64,000 nucleotides of DNA, from the NCBI RefSeq assembly GCF_027912535.1, contig NZ_CP115465.1, forward strand, positions 2,398,001-2,462,000, read 5' to 3'. This DNA comes from Brevundimonas sp. NIBR11 (lineage in GTDB: Bacteria > Pseudomonadota > Alphaproteobacteria > Caulobacterales > Caulobacteraceae). The position numbers were made by a program, and so were the translations under genes. Under the pieces are notes generated by a model. The model did no database searches and had not been told where the DNA came from. It worked only from the letters and a program-made list of their open reading frames with translations. Positions 26,138 to 35,186 of this stretch are shown here, piece after piece (positions within the stretch are counted from its first letter, which is position 1; every line of letters starts with the position of its first letter).

Positions 26138-27058
26138 ATGCTCTCTGGACGCCTGTCCGACGTCGCCGGCGTCGCCCTGTACGGATCCCATTTGCCTTCA
26201 AGCGCCGAAAGCCAAACGCGAAATCCGGCCTCGCAAACCGCCGCCACGCGGCGGCCGGGACGGCGCTGGCTGACGGGCGCGGCGGTCAGCCTCGGGGTGC
26301 ATCTGGCGGGTCTTCTGGCCTTTCTGACCGTCGCCCCCGCGCCTACGATTTTTTCCGCCGAGCCGCCGCCGGAGCCCGTAATCGTCTCCCTCGCCCCGCC
26401 GCCTCCGCCGCTTCCGGTCGCCGAACCTGACCCGCCGCCGGGGCCCGCCGAGCCCTCGCAGGCCGCCGAACCGCCCGCCCCGGCCAGCCTCGCGCCGACC
26501 CCGCCCAGGCCTCGTCCGCCCGCCGCCCCGCGCCCGCCGCGACCGGCTCCGCCTGAGGTCGAGCCCCTGCCCGTCGCTGCCGCTCCGCCCGGCCCCGCGC
26601 CGGCCACGCCGCCCGCCGGTCTGACCCTGGCCCAGCTCGCCGGCGCGGCCACAGCGGGGTCCGGCTCGGGCGGTGGAGGCGCTGGCGCGGCGGGCGGGGG
26701 CGGGGGCCCGGGCTCCGGCGCCGGGCGCTGCGACATGATCCGGCGGGTGCAGAATGCGCTGCGCGGGAACGCCGGGGTGGTCGCCTCGGCCGCGCGGGCC
26801 CAGAGCGCCCTGCCCGCCTCTCACCGGGCCCTGCTGGTCTGGGACGGCGACTGGGTCATGAACCCCGGCGAGGCGGGACGCGGTCTGGCAGGCCTGCGCC
26901 AGGCCATCGCCGTGGCTGTCGCCTTCGCCCCGGCCGAATGCCGTCGCCAGTCCGTACGCGGTCTGGTGCTGCTGACGCTGGAGGACGACGCCGACGGCCC
27001 GCGCCTGGCCCTCGGTCAGGGCGCCTGGCGCTGGTCGGACCTCACCGGCGCGGGCTGA
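26138..27058 (+). CDS. TonB-like protein with proline-rich stalk and unknown C-terminal domain
   Basis: A 306-residue protein. After a basic cytoplasmic stretch (ATRRPGRRWLTG) there is one membrane helix (about residues 45-65), a long Pro/Ala/Glu-rich stalk of about 100 residues, a Gly-rich segment (SGSGGGGAGAAGGGGG), and a globular end starting CDMIRRVQNALRGNAGVV. The layout is that of TonB, but the C-terminal domain lacks a TonB-like YPxxA motif. It may be an energy-transducing or envelope-spanning protein of another kind. The ATG at 26138 is uncertain. Convergent with the MFS gene by a 17-nt overlap. Confidence 0.6.
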   Translation: MLSGRLSDVAGVALYGSHLPSSAESQTRNPASQTAATRRPGRRWLTGAAVSLGVHLAGLLAFLTVAPAPTIFSAEPPPEPVIVSLAPPPPPLPVAEPDPPPGPAEPSQAAEPPAPASLAPTPPRPRPPAAPRPPRPAPPEVEPLPVAAAPPGPAPATPPAGLTLAQLAGAATAGSGSGGGGAGAAGGGGGPGSGAGRCDMIRRVQNALRGNAGVVASAARAQSALPASHRALLVWDGDWVMNPGEAGRGLAGLRQAIAVAVAFAPAECRRQSVRGLVLLTLEDDADGPRLALGQGAWRWSDLTGAG

Positions 27059-28316
27059 GCGGCGCGGTCTCCGGCGCCTTCCAGAAGACGGGCAGGACGA
27101 CCAGGGCGACCACGGCGATCATCGCTCCGGGCGCCCAGTTGGCGCCCGTCATCGCGATCAACCACTGGGCCAGCCAGGGGGTGAAGCCGCCGAACACCGC
27201 CGTCGCCGCCGTGGCCCCCAGCGCGAGGCCCGTCAGTCGTCCTTCGCCGGGGAACTGCTCCGCCGTCGCCACGGCCCCGACCGCGCTGACCCCGCCCGCG
27301 ACGCACGCCAGGACGACGGCGCCGAGCAGAGCCCCGTTCTCACCCCCGACCGCCATCAGCGAGAACATGGCGGCGGGCGCGGCGGCGCTGAGAAGGGCCA
27401 GCAGAATCAGTACGGGCTTCCTCCCCCAGCGATCCGACAACATCCCGGTCAGGGGCGTGATCAGGATCACCACCACCGCCGCGATGGTCGCCAGCCACAG
27501 CGACACGGTCTCGCCCAAGCCCCCGATTGAGGTCAGGAAGACCGGCACATAGGTGATGCCGACATAATAGGTGATCGACCCCAGGGCCGAGATGGCGAAG
27601 GCACGCGCGATGCCGACGCGGTGATGCCTCAGCGTGTGCAGCAGCGGGCTGACCGGCACGGTCCCGGCGGCCCTCTGCCGCTCGAAGTCGGGCGATTCCT
27701 GCATCGTCGATCGAGCCAGCCAGACGCTGCCGGCCAGCACCGCCCCGACCCCGAACGGAATGCGCCAGCCCCAGGCGTCGAGATCGGCCGGGCTCAACAG
27801 ATGCGTGGTCACGGCGCACACGCCGACGGCCAGAAGCGCCCCGATCTCGCTCGCCGCCGAGGCCGAAGATGCGATCAGGCCGCGCCGATGACGCGGCGCC
27901 CCCTCCAGCAGATAGGCCACCACGCCCGTGTACTCGCCCCCGACCGAGAACCCCATGACGCAGCGGACGAGCAGCAGGAGCAGGCCAGCCGCAGGCCCGA
28001 TCAGCCCATAGGTCGGCAGGATCGCCGTCACGATCATGGCCGCCGTCATCAGGGCGACGGACAGCAGCATCGTGTGCCGCCGCCCGAACCGGTCGCCGAT
28101 GTGCCCGAACACCACCGCCCCGATCGGCCGCATCAGATAGGCCACCGCGAAACCGCCCAACGTGATCAGCAGGCTCTCCTCCCCGCCGCCGAAGAAGACC
28201 CGCGACAGGACGGTGGCGAGATAGAGATAGAGGGTGAAGTCATACCATTCGACCACGGTCGAAAAGGCCGCGATGGCCATGGACCGTCTGGTCATCGGGG
28301 TGTGGTCGTTGGACAT
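27042..28316 (-). CDS. MHS-family MFS transporter
   Basis: A 424-residue, 12-helix transporter of the metabolite:H+ symporter (MHS) type. It has VVEWYDFTLYLYLA near the start, the MHS signature RPIGAVVFGHIGDRFGRRHT (about residues 64-83), SVGGEYTG in helix 5, and a second DRWGRKP loop in the C-half. MHS members import organic acids, betaine or shikimate; the substrate cannot be inferred. No catabolic partner is adjacent. Confidence 0.88.
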   Translation of the reverse strand: MSNDHTPMTRRSMAIAAFSTVVEWYDFTLYLYLATVLSRVFFGGGEESLLITLGGFAVAYLMRPIGAVVFGHIGDRFGRRHTMLLSVALMTAAMIVTAILPTYGLIGPAAGLLLLLVRCVMGFSVGGEYTGVVAYLLEGAPRHRRGLIASSASAASEIGALLAVGVCAVTTHLLSPADLDAWGWRIPFGVGAVLAGSVWLARSTMQESPDFERQRAAGTVPVSPLLHTLRHHRVGIARAFAISALGSITYYVGITYVPVFLTSIGGLGETVSLWLATIAAVVVILITPLTGMLSDRWGRKPVLILLALLSAAAPAAMFSLMAVGGENGALLGAVVLACVAGGVSAVGAVATAEQFPGEGRLTGLALGATAATAVFGGFTPWLAQWLIAMTGANWAPGAMIAVVALVVLPVFWKAPETAPLSPRR

Positions 28317-28430
28317 CCCTCACCGTGCACCCCGACGAAGGCTGGGGTCCAGATGAAACCGCAATCGACGCGCGAACGAAACAGGGCGGCGAGACCCTCG
28401 CCGCCCCTCTAATCCAAACCGTTCGGAGCC

Positions 28431-30275
28431 CTACGCCGCCAGACGCCCCAGAAGAGCCGACAGCGCCGCCATCCGCGCCTTGGTCGCGTCGGTTGCGCCC
28501 TCGGGAGCCGTGGCCAGTTCGGTCGACAGGCGCCGCGCCGCTCGCTTGTCGGCCGAACCCGAACGCCAGCCCTCGATCACCGCCCGAACGCGCGTCTCCA
28601 CCCCATCCGCGATCGCATCGGTGCGCGCCAGCTGATCGACGTATGACGCGGCCACGTCGGGGCTGTCGGTCCACTCGATCTTCATCTGGGTCTGCGGGTT
28701 GATCTCCTCGGCCACGACGGCCTCGGCCGCAGCGATCTCGGCCGCCGACAGCTGGTCCGAAGGCAGCAGCTTCAGCACATCGAGGCCGCGTGCGATCTCG
28801 CTGGAATAGACGCGGCCGTTGAACCAGTAGGCCGACCACGAACCGCCGACATACATGCGCTCGGCGCTCAGCGGTCCCCGGTCGAAATAGGCGATCTCGA
28901 CCGGCTTCATCGGGTCGGTGAAGTCCATGACCGACACCCCGCCCTGGTACCAGGACTGGACCATCAGATCGCGGCCCGGGACCGGGATGATGTTGCCGTT
29001 GTGGGCGACGCAGTTCTCGGTCGCGCCTTGCGCCGACGGCAGCTTGTGGAAGCTGCGCGCGGTCAGGGTGCGGTCGGCTATCGTAGCGATCATGTTGGCG
29101 CCCCAGGTCGCGGGGTCCTCGGCGCGGCAGCGCGGCGAGGTGCCGCCGCCCCACTCGTCGGTGAAGACGACCTTGTCGCCCGCATTGTTGAAGGTCGCCG
29201 AGTGCCAGTAGGCCATGTCCGGATCGAAGATGTCCGACGTCCGGCGCGGCTCTTCCGGATTGGTGATGTCCAGGAGGATGCCGTTGCCGCTGCAGGCGCC
29301 GCCGGCCAGGCCGATGGCCGGATAGACGGTGATGTCGTGGCACTGGTTGGTCTGGGCCGTGTCCTGGCTGGCCAGGCCGGCGCGGCCGCCGCGCCACAGC
29401 CCGGCGACCCGGCCCGTCGTCGCGTCGGCGAAGATGCGCGGACGGTTGACCAGTTCGGCGCGCTCGGGGTGATCCAGCGGCACCTTGATCACGTCGATGG
29501 AGAACAGGGCCGTCTCGGGGTTCTCGTCCGGCTCGCCGTCGGTGCAGATGTCCAGTTCGCCGGTCTTGCGCACGCTCGATGTGCCTTGACCGTAGATGTA
29601 GAGGACGTTTCGGTCAGACGGGTCCGGCACCTGGGTGTGGGTGTGCGACCCCCGGCAGGTCTGGACGGCGGCGATCTGGCGCGGATTCGACAGGTCGGAG
29701 ATGTCGAAGATGCGCACGCCGCGGAAGCGCTCGGCGCTGACGTCGCCCTCGTTGCCGCCCGTGCCGCAATCGATGCGGCCACGGTTTTCCTCGACCGACA
29801 TGAACAGCAGGTTCCCGTGCACCGAGACGTCGCCCTGGCCGCCGGGACAGACCACCGACATCACCAGCCGGGGCGTCTCGCCGGTGATGTCATAGGCGTT
29901 GAAGCCGTTGAAGTTGCCGACGAACAGCTTGCCGTCGGACACGGCCATGTCTGAGTTGGCCATGCCCAGGGCGCTGAAGCTGCGGTTGCCCTCGGCCGCG
30001 GCGCGCATCGCGGCGCGCTCTTCGTCGGTCTTGGGCGGCGAGAACATGGTCTCGGAGGTGCCGAAGCCGGGCGCATGGGGCGTGTGGCTTTGCAGGGCCA
30101 TGCCGACGGCCGCCTGTCCGGCGTTGTCGTAACCGGCCGACAGGCCCGAGCGCGCATCGGCGGTGATCACCTGGGTGTCGCCGGGGCCCGAGGACTGCTG
30201 CGCCGAAGCCGCAGTCGCGCCAAGCAGCACGCCCAGTACGGCGACGGAGGACAGGAGTGTGTTTCGCACGTTCAT
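28431..30275 (-). CDS. LVIVD-repeat beta-propeller secreted protein
   Basis: A 614-residue exported protein with a signal peptide ending ASAQQ. It contains several LVIVD-type blades such as GVRIFDISDLSNPRQIAAV, NGILLDITNPEEPRRTS and GGVSVMDFTDPMKPVEIAYF, and a His-rich SHTHTQVPDPSD stretch. These form a beta-propeller thought to serve as a binding scaffold outside the cytoplasm. A tail of about 90 helical residues (DKRAARRLSTEL) follows. It is directly upstream of the DUF305 gene (39-nt gap) on the same strand, suggesting a joint periplasmic role. Confidence 0.82.
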   Translation of the reverse strand: MNVRNTLLSSVAVLGVLLGATAASAQQSSGPGDTQVITADARSGLSAGYDNAGQAAVGMALQSHTPHAPGFGTSETMFSPPKTDEERAAMRAAAEGNRSFSALGMANSDMAVSDGKLFVGNFNGFNAYDITGETPRLVMSVVCPGGQGDVSVHGNLLFMSVEENRGRIDCGTGGNEGDVSAERFRGVRIFDISDLSNPRQIAAVQTCRGSHTHTQVPDPSDRNVLYIYGQGTSSVRKTGELDICTDGEPDENPETALFSIDVIKVPLDHPERAELVNRPRIFADATTGRVAGLWRGGRAGLASQDTAQTNQCHDITVYPAIGLAGGACSGNGILLDITNPEEPRRTSDIFDPDMAYWHSATFNNAGDKVVFTDEWGGGTSPRCRAEDPATWGANMIATIADRTLTARSFHKLPSAQGATENCVAHNGNIIPVPGRDLMVQSWYQGGVSVMDFTDPMKPVEIAYFDRGPLSAERMYVGGSWSAYWFNGRVYSSEIARGLDVLKLLPSDQLSAAEIAAAEAVVAEEINPQTQMKIEWTDSPDVAASYVDQLARTDAIADGVETRVRAVIEGWRSGSADKRAARRLSTELATAPEGATDATKARMAALSALLGRLAA

Positions 30276-30314
30276 GATCGGCTCTCTCAGGTCAGCGGTT
30301 CGTGGATGTCGGGG

Positions 30315-31028
30315 TCAGTGGTCGGACAGAAGAGACCGCATGCGCAGGATTTCCGCCTGCTGATCGGCGACCACCGAGGTGGTGAAGTCCGACAGCATCG
30401 TGTCCTCGGCCGCGTCGGGCGTCTCCATCAGGGCCGCGACCATGTCGAGCGCGCCCTGGTGATGCTGGATCATGCCGGTCAGGAACAGGCGGTCGAACTC
30501 CGCGCCGCTCGCCGCCGCCAGCGTCCGCATCTGGCGCGGCGTCAGCATCCCGGCCATCACCGGCGTGTCGTCGGGGCGGGTCGCCGGCTCCCCATGTCCC
30601 ATGGCCGAATGATTCATCGTCGAGTGGTCCATGCCGGCGTGACCCATCGCGGCGTGGTCCATCTGCATCTCGGTCGACTGGCCGCGCTCTTCCAGCCAGG
30701 TCCGCATGATCGCCATCTCGGCCTCCTGGCTCAGAGCAATGCGGCGCCCCAGAAGTTTCACCCGCTGGTCGGATCCGCGCGTCTCCAGCAGGCCGACCAT
30801 CTCCACCGCCTGGGCGTGATGGACGATCATATGCTGCATGAAGCGAACGTCAGCCTGGGTGAAACGGGTGCGGCCGAGTTCCAGAGCCTGGGCCGGCGTA
30901 ACGATCCGCGACGGCTGGCCCGGCGCGCCGGGCTGAAAAATCGGGGGAGAAGAGGGCGTCTGGGCCGCGGTCTGTCCGGCGATCAGGCCGATCGTCAGGA
31001 CTAGGGAAATGCCGACCTCGAACCGCAC
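30315..31028 (-). CDS. DUF305 protein with Met/His-rich metal-binding insert
   Basis: A 237-residue exported protein. Two DUF305 halves are visible: DVRFMQHMIVHHAQAVEMVG (about residues 60-79) and FLTGMIQHHQGALDMVAAL (about residues 177-195). Between them (about residues 120-150) is a run with about seven Met and six His in 24 residues (MDHAAMGHAGMDHSTMNHSA), typical of copper- or silver-binding periplasmic proteins. Start is a GTG at 31028 giving a signal peptide ending TAAQT. On the same strand as the LVIVD gene upstream in coordinate, it would be the first gene of that unit. Confidence 0.82.
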   Translation of the reverse strand: MRFEVGISLVLTIGLIAGQTAAQTPSSPPIFQPGAPGQPSRIVTPAQALELGRTRFTQADVRFMQHMIVHHAQAVEMVGLLETRGSDQRVKLLGRRIALSQEAEMAIMRTWLEERGQSTEMQMDHAAMGHAGMDHSTMNHSAMGHGEPATRPDDTPVMAGMLTPRQMRTLAAASGAEFDRLFLTGMIQHHQGALDMVAALMETPDAAEDTMLSDFTTSVVADQQAEILRMRSLLSDH

Positions 31029-31132
31029 GCCTGATGACTCCCGTCGCGGCGCTATCCAGCCACAGTCCAGACTAGGCCTTCCCGACGCTCTTGGGCAAGG
31101 CGTCAGACCATACGTCGATCCCGCCCTTGCAA

Positions 31133-31154
31133 AAGTGGACACCAGTGTCCACTT
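31133..31154 (+). promoter_or_regulatory. TetR-type operator
   Basis: A perfect inverted repeat: AAGTGGACAC and GTGTCCACTT separated by CA. It lies 12 bp before the TetR start and overlaps the likely promoter (TTGCAA at 31128-31133). Binding by the TetR product is expected to repress the efflux operon. Confidence 0.82.
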
Positions 31155-31165
31155 AGCGATCCACG

Positions 31166-31717
31166 ATGACCCGCCCCATGCGAAAAGACGCCGCCGATCG
31201 ACGCTCCGCCCTCCTGCGCGCGGCCGCCGTCGTCTTTGCCGAGGAAGGCATCGACACGCCGCTGGACCGCATCGCCGAGCGCGCCGGCGTGGGTCGGGGG
31301 ACCCTTTATCGCAACTTCGCCAACCGCACCGAGATCGCTTTGGCTGTCCTCCTGGACGAGGTGTCGATCCTGGGCGAGCGTTTCGCCGACTCCGACAACG
31401 ACGAGGCTTTTCTCGACTTCCTGGCGGCCCTTTCGGACACACTGACGCGGAACACCGCGCTGGGCGGCGTCGTCCGGGCCGCCCCCTCGTCGGAGCTTCT
31501 CGACCCCCTGCGTCGGGCCCTGGTCAAGGCCGCGACCCCGGCGCTGAAGATTTCCCAGGCCGCCGACATCGTCCGCGACGACATCACACCCTCGGATGTC
31601 CGCATCCTCTCGGCCATGCTGGGCGCGGCCCTGCATAACGCCGCGCCGGCCGAGCGGAACGCCATCGCTCACCGAACGCTCACGCTTGTGATCGATTCCG
31701 TACAGAGCCGACCGTGA
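31166..31717 (+). CDS. TetR/AcrR family transcriptional repressor
   Basis: A 183-residue repressor. The N-terminal HTH includes LDRIAERAGVGRGTLYRNF (about residues 32-50), the TetR_N recognition helix. The C-terminal ligand domain is variable (SDVRILSAMLGAALHNA). It starts 12 bp after a perfect 22-bp operator and its stop overlaps the GTG of the MFS pump by 4 nt, so it most likely autoregulates the three-gene efflux operon and is released by a drug-like ligand. Confidence 0.9.
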   Translation: MTRPMRKDAADRRSALLRAAAVVFAEEGIDTPLDRIAERAGVGRGTLYRNFANRTEIALAVLLDEVSILGERFADSDNDEAFLDFLAALSDTLTRNTALGGVVRAAPSSELLDPLRRALVKAATPALKISQAADIVRDDITPSDVRILSAMLGAALHNAAPAERNAIAHRTLTLVIDSVQSRP

Positions 31718-33390
31718 GCCGTCGCAACTTCGCCCTTCCCTGGTCCGAGTACGTCCAGACGCTGCAGCCGCATGAGCGGCCCATGCTGCCAGGCTCGCCC
31801 GCCACACCCGATCACAGCCTGCCCTATCGCCTTGCCTATGGCGCGGTCGGCATGCTGGTCACCGCGACCGGCGGGATCGGCGTGGCCATGATCACCGCCA
31901 ACACCCAGCAGTTGGGCGGCGCGCTCGGCGTCTCGATCACCGAGGCGGCCTGGTTGCCGGTCGTCTTCGTGATGACTAACGCCTGCATGAACCTGCTGCT
32001 GATCAAGTTCCGCCAGCAGTACGGGCTCAGGCTCTTCGCCCAGATATTCCTGACAGCCTATGTCGTGATCGCGCTCGGGGCCCTGTTCTTCGAGAGTTAT
32101 TCGTCGTCCCTGATCCTGCGCGCCTTCGCCGGCATGGCCTCGGCGGCCCTGACCTCGCTCGGCTTCCTCTACACGATCCAGGCCTTTCCCGCCGCGCACA
32201 GGCTCAAGGGTCTGATACTCGCCATCGGCGCATCCAGCCTCGCCCTTCCGGCCGTGCGGCTGTTCTCCAACCACCTGGTCGAACTGTCGGAGTGGCGCGG
32301 TTTCCACGCCATGGAGTTGGGCCTCAGCCTGCTGTCCCTCGCCGCCGTCTTCGCCCTGCGCCTGCCGCCCTCGGAGAAGATGAAGGTCTTCGACCCGCTG
32401 GACTTCGTCACCTTCGCCCTGTTCGCGCCCGGGATGGCCCTGCTCTGCGCCGTCCTCGGCCTCGGCCGCATCGTCTGGTGGACAGAGGCGGCCTGGATCG
32501 GCTGGGCGTTGATCGGCTCGATCATCCTCCTCAGCGCGGCCTTTCTGGTCGAGTACAATCGCAAGACCCCGCTCATCAATCTGGCCTGGCTCTCCGGCCC
32601 CGCCATCATCCGCCTCGCCCTCGCCATCGTCGGCGTCCGCATCGTTCTTTCGGAGCAGACCGCCGGCGCCGTGGGCCTGATGACCCAGCTGGGCGTGGGC
32701 CCCGACCAGATGCACGGCCTGTTCGCCCTGATCCTGATCGCCACCGCCGCCGGCTCCGTGATCAGCGCCTTCACCATGAACCCGGCCAAGCTGGACAAGC
32801 CGATCGCCATCGCGCTGGGCCTGATCGCCGTCGGCGCCTTCATCGACAGCCACGCGACCGTCCTGACCCGCCCGGCCCAGCTCTATCTCAGCCAGGCGAT
32901 GCTCGCCTTCGCCGCCGCCTTCTTCATCGGCCCGGCCATGATGCAGGGCATCGTCCAGGTGCTGCAGAAGGGCGCCCAGAACTTGGTCAGCTTCATCGTC
33001 GTCTTCGGCATCGGCCAGAACGTCGGCGGCCTGCTGGGATCCGCCATCGTCGGCACGCTCGAAACCGTCCGCGAGAAATACCACTCCAGCCAGCTGTCCG
33101 AAGCCGTCACCCTCGGTGATCCGCAGGTCGTGCTGCGCCTGCAACAGCTCTCCGGCGCCTACGGCCGCGTGATCTCCGACCCCGCCCTGCGCACCGCCGA
33201 GGGCCAGGTCCTGCTGCAACAGCAGATCACGCAACAGGCCCACGTCCTCGCCTACAACGACGTCTTCCTCATCATGTCCGCCCTCGCCGCCCTCGGCTGC
33301 GTCTGGGTGACCTTCAACCATTTCCGCCCCCGCCTTCAGGCGCGGTTCGCCGGAGGCGACGCCGCCTCCGCGGCCGCCGCCGTCGAGTGA
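31714..33390 (+). CDS. DHA2/EmrB-type MFS multidrug efflux transporter
   Basis: A 558-residue protein with about 14 membrane helices. The first helix is followed by VAMITANTQQLGGALGVSIT and EAAWLPVVFVMTNACMNLLL, a pattern typical of DHA2 (EmrB/QacA/FarB-like) inner-membrane antiporters. The GTG start overlaps the TetR stop. It should pair with the downstream HlyD protein to extrude hydrophobic compounds through an outer-membrane TolC-like channel encoded elsewhere. Confidence 0.88.
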   Translation: MSRRNFALPWSEYVQTLQPHERPMLPGSPATPDHSLPYRLAYGAVGMLVTATGGIGVAMITANTQQLGGALGVSITEAAWLPVVFVMTNACMNLLLIKFRQQYGLRLFAQIFLTAYVVIALGALFFESYSSSLILRAFAGMASAALTSLGFLYTIQAFPAAHRLKGLILAIGASSLALPAVRLFSNHLVELSEWRGFHAMELGLSLLSLAAVFALRLPPSEKMKVFDPLDFVTFALFAPGMALLCAVLGLGRIVWWTEAAWIGWALIGSIILLSAAFLVEYNRKTPLINLAWLSGPAIIRLALAIVGVRIVLSEQTAGAVGLMTQLGVGPDQMHGLFALILIATAAGSVISAFTMNPAKLDKPIAIALGLIAVGAFIDSHATVLTRPAQLYLSQAMLAFAAAFFIGPAMMQGIVQVLQKGAQNLVSFIVVFGIGQNVGGLLGSAIVGTLETVREKYHSSQLSEAVTLGDPQVVLRLQQLSGAYGRVISDPALRTAEGQVLLQQQITQQAHVLAYNDVFLIMSALAALGCVWVTFNHFRPRLQARFAGGDAASAAAAVE

Positions 33391-33395
33391 AAACC

Positions 33396-34487
33396 ATGTC
33401 CGACACCACCGCCCCTGCTTCCGCCGCCCCGACCGCCCCCGCCGCTCCGCCGAAGAAGCGCGTCCTCTTCGCCGTGGTCCTCGTGACCGCCGCCGTGATC
33501 GGCGTCGCGCTGATCTTATGGGCCTGGCGCCTGCCGCCCTTCACATCGGGCGTCCAGCACACCGACAACGCCTACGTCCGGGGCCAGGTCACCGTCATCG
33601 CGCCCCAGGTCACCGGCTACGTCACCTCCGTCGCCGTGCAGGATTTCCAGACGGTCGAGCAGGGCGACCTGATCGCGACCATCGACGACCGTATCTATCG
33701 CCAGCGTCTGGAACAGGCGACCGCCGCCCTGCACGCGGCCGAGGCCCAGCTCGCCAACTCCGCCCAGTCGCAAAATTCGGCGCGCGGCTCGGTCGCCCAG
33801 ACCGAAGCCGACATCGCCGGGGCCCAGGCCGCCGTCGCCAAGGCCCAGGCGGACTTCAACCGCTCCCAGACCCTGTTCCAGGGCGGCTGGGTCGCCCAGG
33901 CCCAGGTCGATGTCGCCCGCACCGCCCTGCGCGCCGCCCAGGCTCAGCTCGCCGCCTCCCGCGCCCAGGAGGGCATCGCCCAGACCGGCGTCACCTCCGC
34001 CGTGGTCAGCCGCGGCACGCTTGAGGCCAATGTCGAGGCCGCCCGCGCCGCCGTCCACTTGGCCGAGATCGACCTCGGCAACACCCGCATCACCGCCCCC
34101 CGCGACGGCCGCCTCGGCGAGATCAGCGTGCGCCAGGGCCAGCAGGTCGCGGTCGGGACCCAACTGGCCGCCCTCGTCCCCGACGCCCTGTGGGTCAACG
34201 CCAACTTCAAGGAGAGCCAGCTGACCGATATCCGTCCCGGCCAGCCGGCCGAGCTGTCGGTCGACGCCCTGGGCGGCCGGACACTGACCGGCCATGTCGA
34301 GCGCATCGCCCCGGCCACCGGCTCGGAGTTCAGCGTCATCCGCCCCGACAACGCCACGGGAAACTTCACCAAGGTCGCCCAGCGCGTCCCCGTCCGCATC
34401 CGCCTCGACCCGAACCAGCCGGGCCTCGACCGCCTCGCGCCGGGCATGTCCGTGGTGGCGCGTGTGGATACGGCAGCGGCCAGCTAG
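33396..34487 (+). CDS. EmrA/HlyD-family periplasmic adaptor
   Basis: A 363-residue membrane fusion protein. A Pro/Ala-rich cytoplasmic tip and one membrane helix (about residues 22-44) precede the first half-lipoyl DNAYVRGQVTVIAPQVTGYV, long coiled-coil hairpin (many AQA repeats), second half-lipoyl and barrel domain (GNTRITAPRDGRLGEISVRQ). It links the MFS pump to an outer-membrane channel. The ATG at 33396 is preferred over the GTG at 33387. Convergent with the HTH gene through a shared CTAG. Confidence 0.9.
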   Translation: MSDTTAPASAAPTAPAAPPKKRVLFAVVLVTAAVIGVALILWAWRLPPFTSGVQHTDNAYVRGQVTVIAPQVTGYVTSVAVQDFQTVEQGDLIATIDDRIYRQRLEQATAALHAAEAQLANSAQSQNSARGSVAQTEADIAGAQAAVAKAQADFNRSQTLFQGGWVAQAQVDVARTALRAAQAQLAASRAQEGIAQTGVTSAVVSRGTLEANVEAARAAVHLAEIDLGNTRITAPRDGRLGEISVRQGQQVAVGTQLAALVPDALWVNANFKESQLTDIRPGQPAELSVDALGGRTLTGHVERIAPATGSEFSVIRPDNATGNFTKVAQRVPVRIRLDPNQPGLDRLAPGMSVVARVDTAAAS

Positions 34488-35014
34488 TCCTCGTCCTCGT
34501 ACTTGAGCTTCTCCAGCAAATAGGCCACCGCCGCATCCTCCTGAGGCGAAGGCCTGTAAACCTCCTCGATCGTCCGCTCGCTCAGCCGCGCATAGCTCTC
34601 CGCCAGCCCCGCCAGGGCCTTCGCCTCGGCCCAGAGCCGCCCCTTCATCGCCCGCCCGGACGCCAGGATCGCCGCCTTGGCCAGCAATGCCGGATCACTG
34701 GCCTCGGGGTCGTCCACTGACGCCGGCGCGAACAGGTTCTTCAGCGCCCGCGACCCTACCGGATTCATTGACCGGTGCGCCGCCTCCTCCTCCTCGACCA
34801 TCCGCGCATGGGCTCGCGCCCGCGCATCACCCATCGATTTCTTGGTGAAGCCGTCGCGGCAGGCGTAGCGATAGACCGACGAGGGCGCGATCTTCCACTT
34901 GGCTCCCAGGTCCTTGGCGGTCGCGCCGTTTTTGTACTCTTCGGCGATGATCGCCCAGGTCTCGGGCTTCAGACGGAAATGGGTGGCGGGGGCTTCGACA
35001 TAGGCTCTGGTCAT
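34484..35014 (-). CDS. HTH protein, orphan
   Basis: A 176-residue protein with an N-terminal HTH: ETWAIIAEEYKNGATAKDL then KWKIAPSSVYRYACRDGF, followed by a helical, Ala/Glu/Arg-rich region and an acidic end. The HTH shares the W-x3-Y-G-DG(W/F) layout with the 24115-24630 protein, so the two are probably distant relatives. Function unknown; phage small terminase-like and GcrA-like HTH domains are alternative comparisons. It ends in the same CTAG as the HlyD gene. Confidence 0.65.
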   Translation of the reverse strand: MTRAYVEAPATHFRLKPETWAIIAEEYKNGATAKDLGAKWKIAPSSVYRYACRDGFTKKSMGDARARAHARMVEEEEAAHRSMNPVGSRALKNLFAPASVDDPEASDPALLAKAAILASGRAMKGRLWAEAKALAGLAESYARLSERTIEEVYRPSPQEDAAVAYLLEKLKYEDED

Positions 35015-35186
35015 TCGGCCAGTCTGGGGGCGCCGCGAGGGTATGCGCGGATAAAGCCCTTAAATAATCCCGGACATTGATCCGTAAGGCGAAATGGAAC
35101 GATCCGTTGATGGCGATAGGCCGGCTATCGGTGGAGGAGTGGTCGCGAGCGCGGACGACCGGCCGTCCACGAAGCCTTGAGGCCTG

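Noticed and set aside
31669..33321. 550-codon open frame opposite the MFS pump
   Set aside because: Composition is that of antisense of a membrane protein (Glu/Asp/Gln-rich); no domain.
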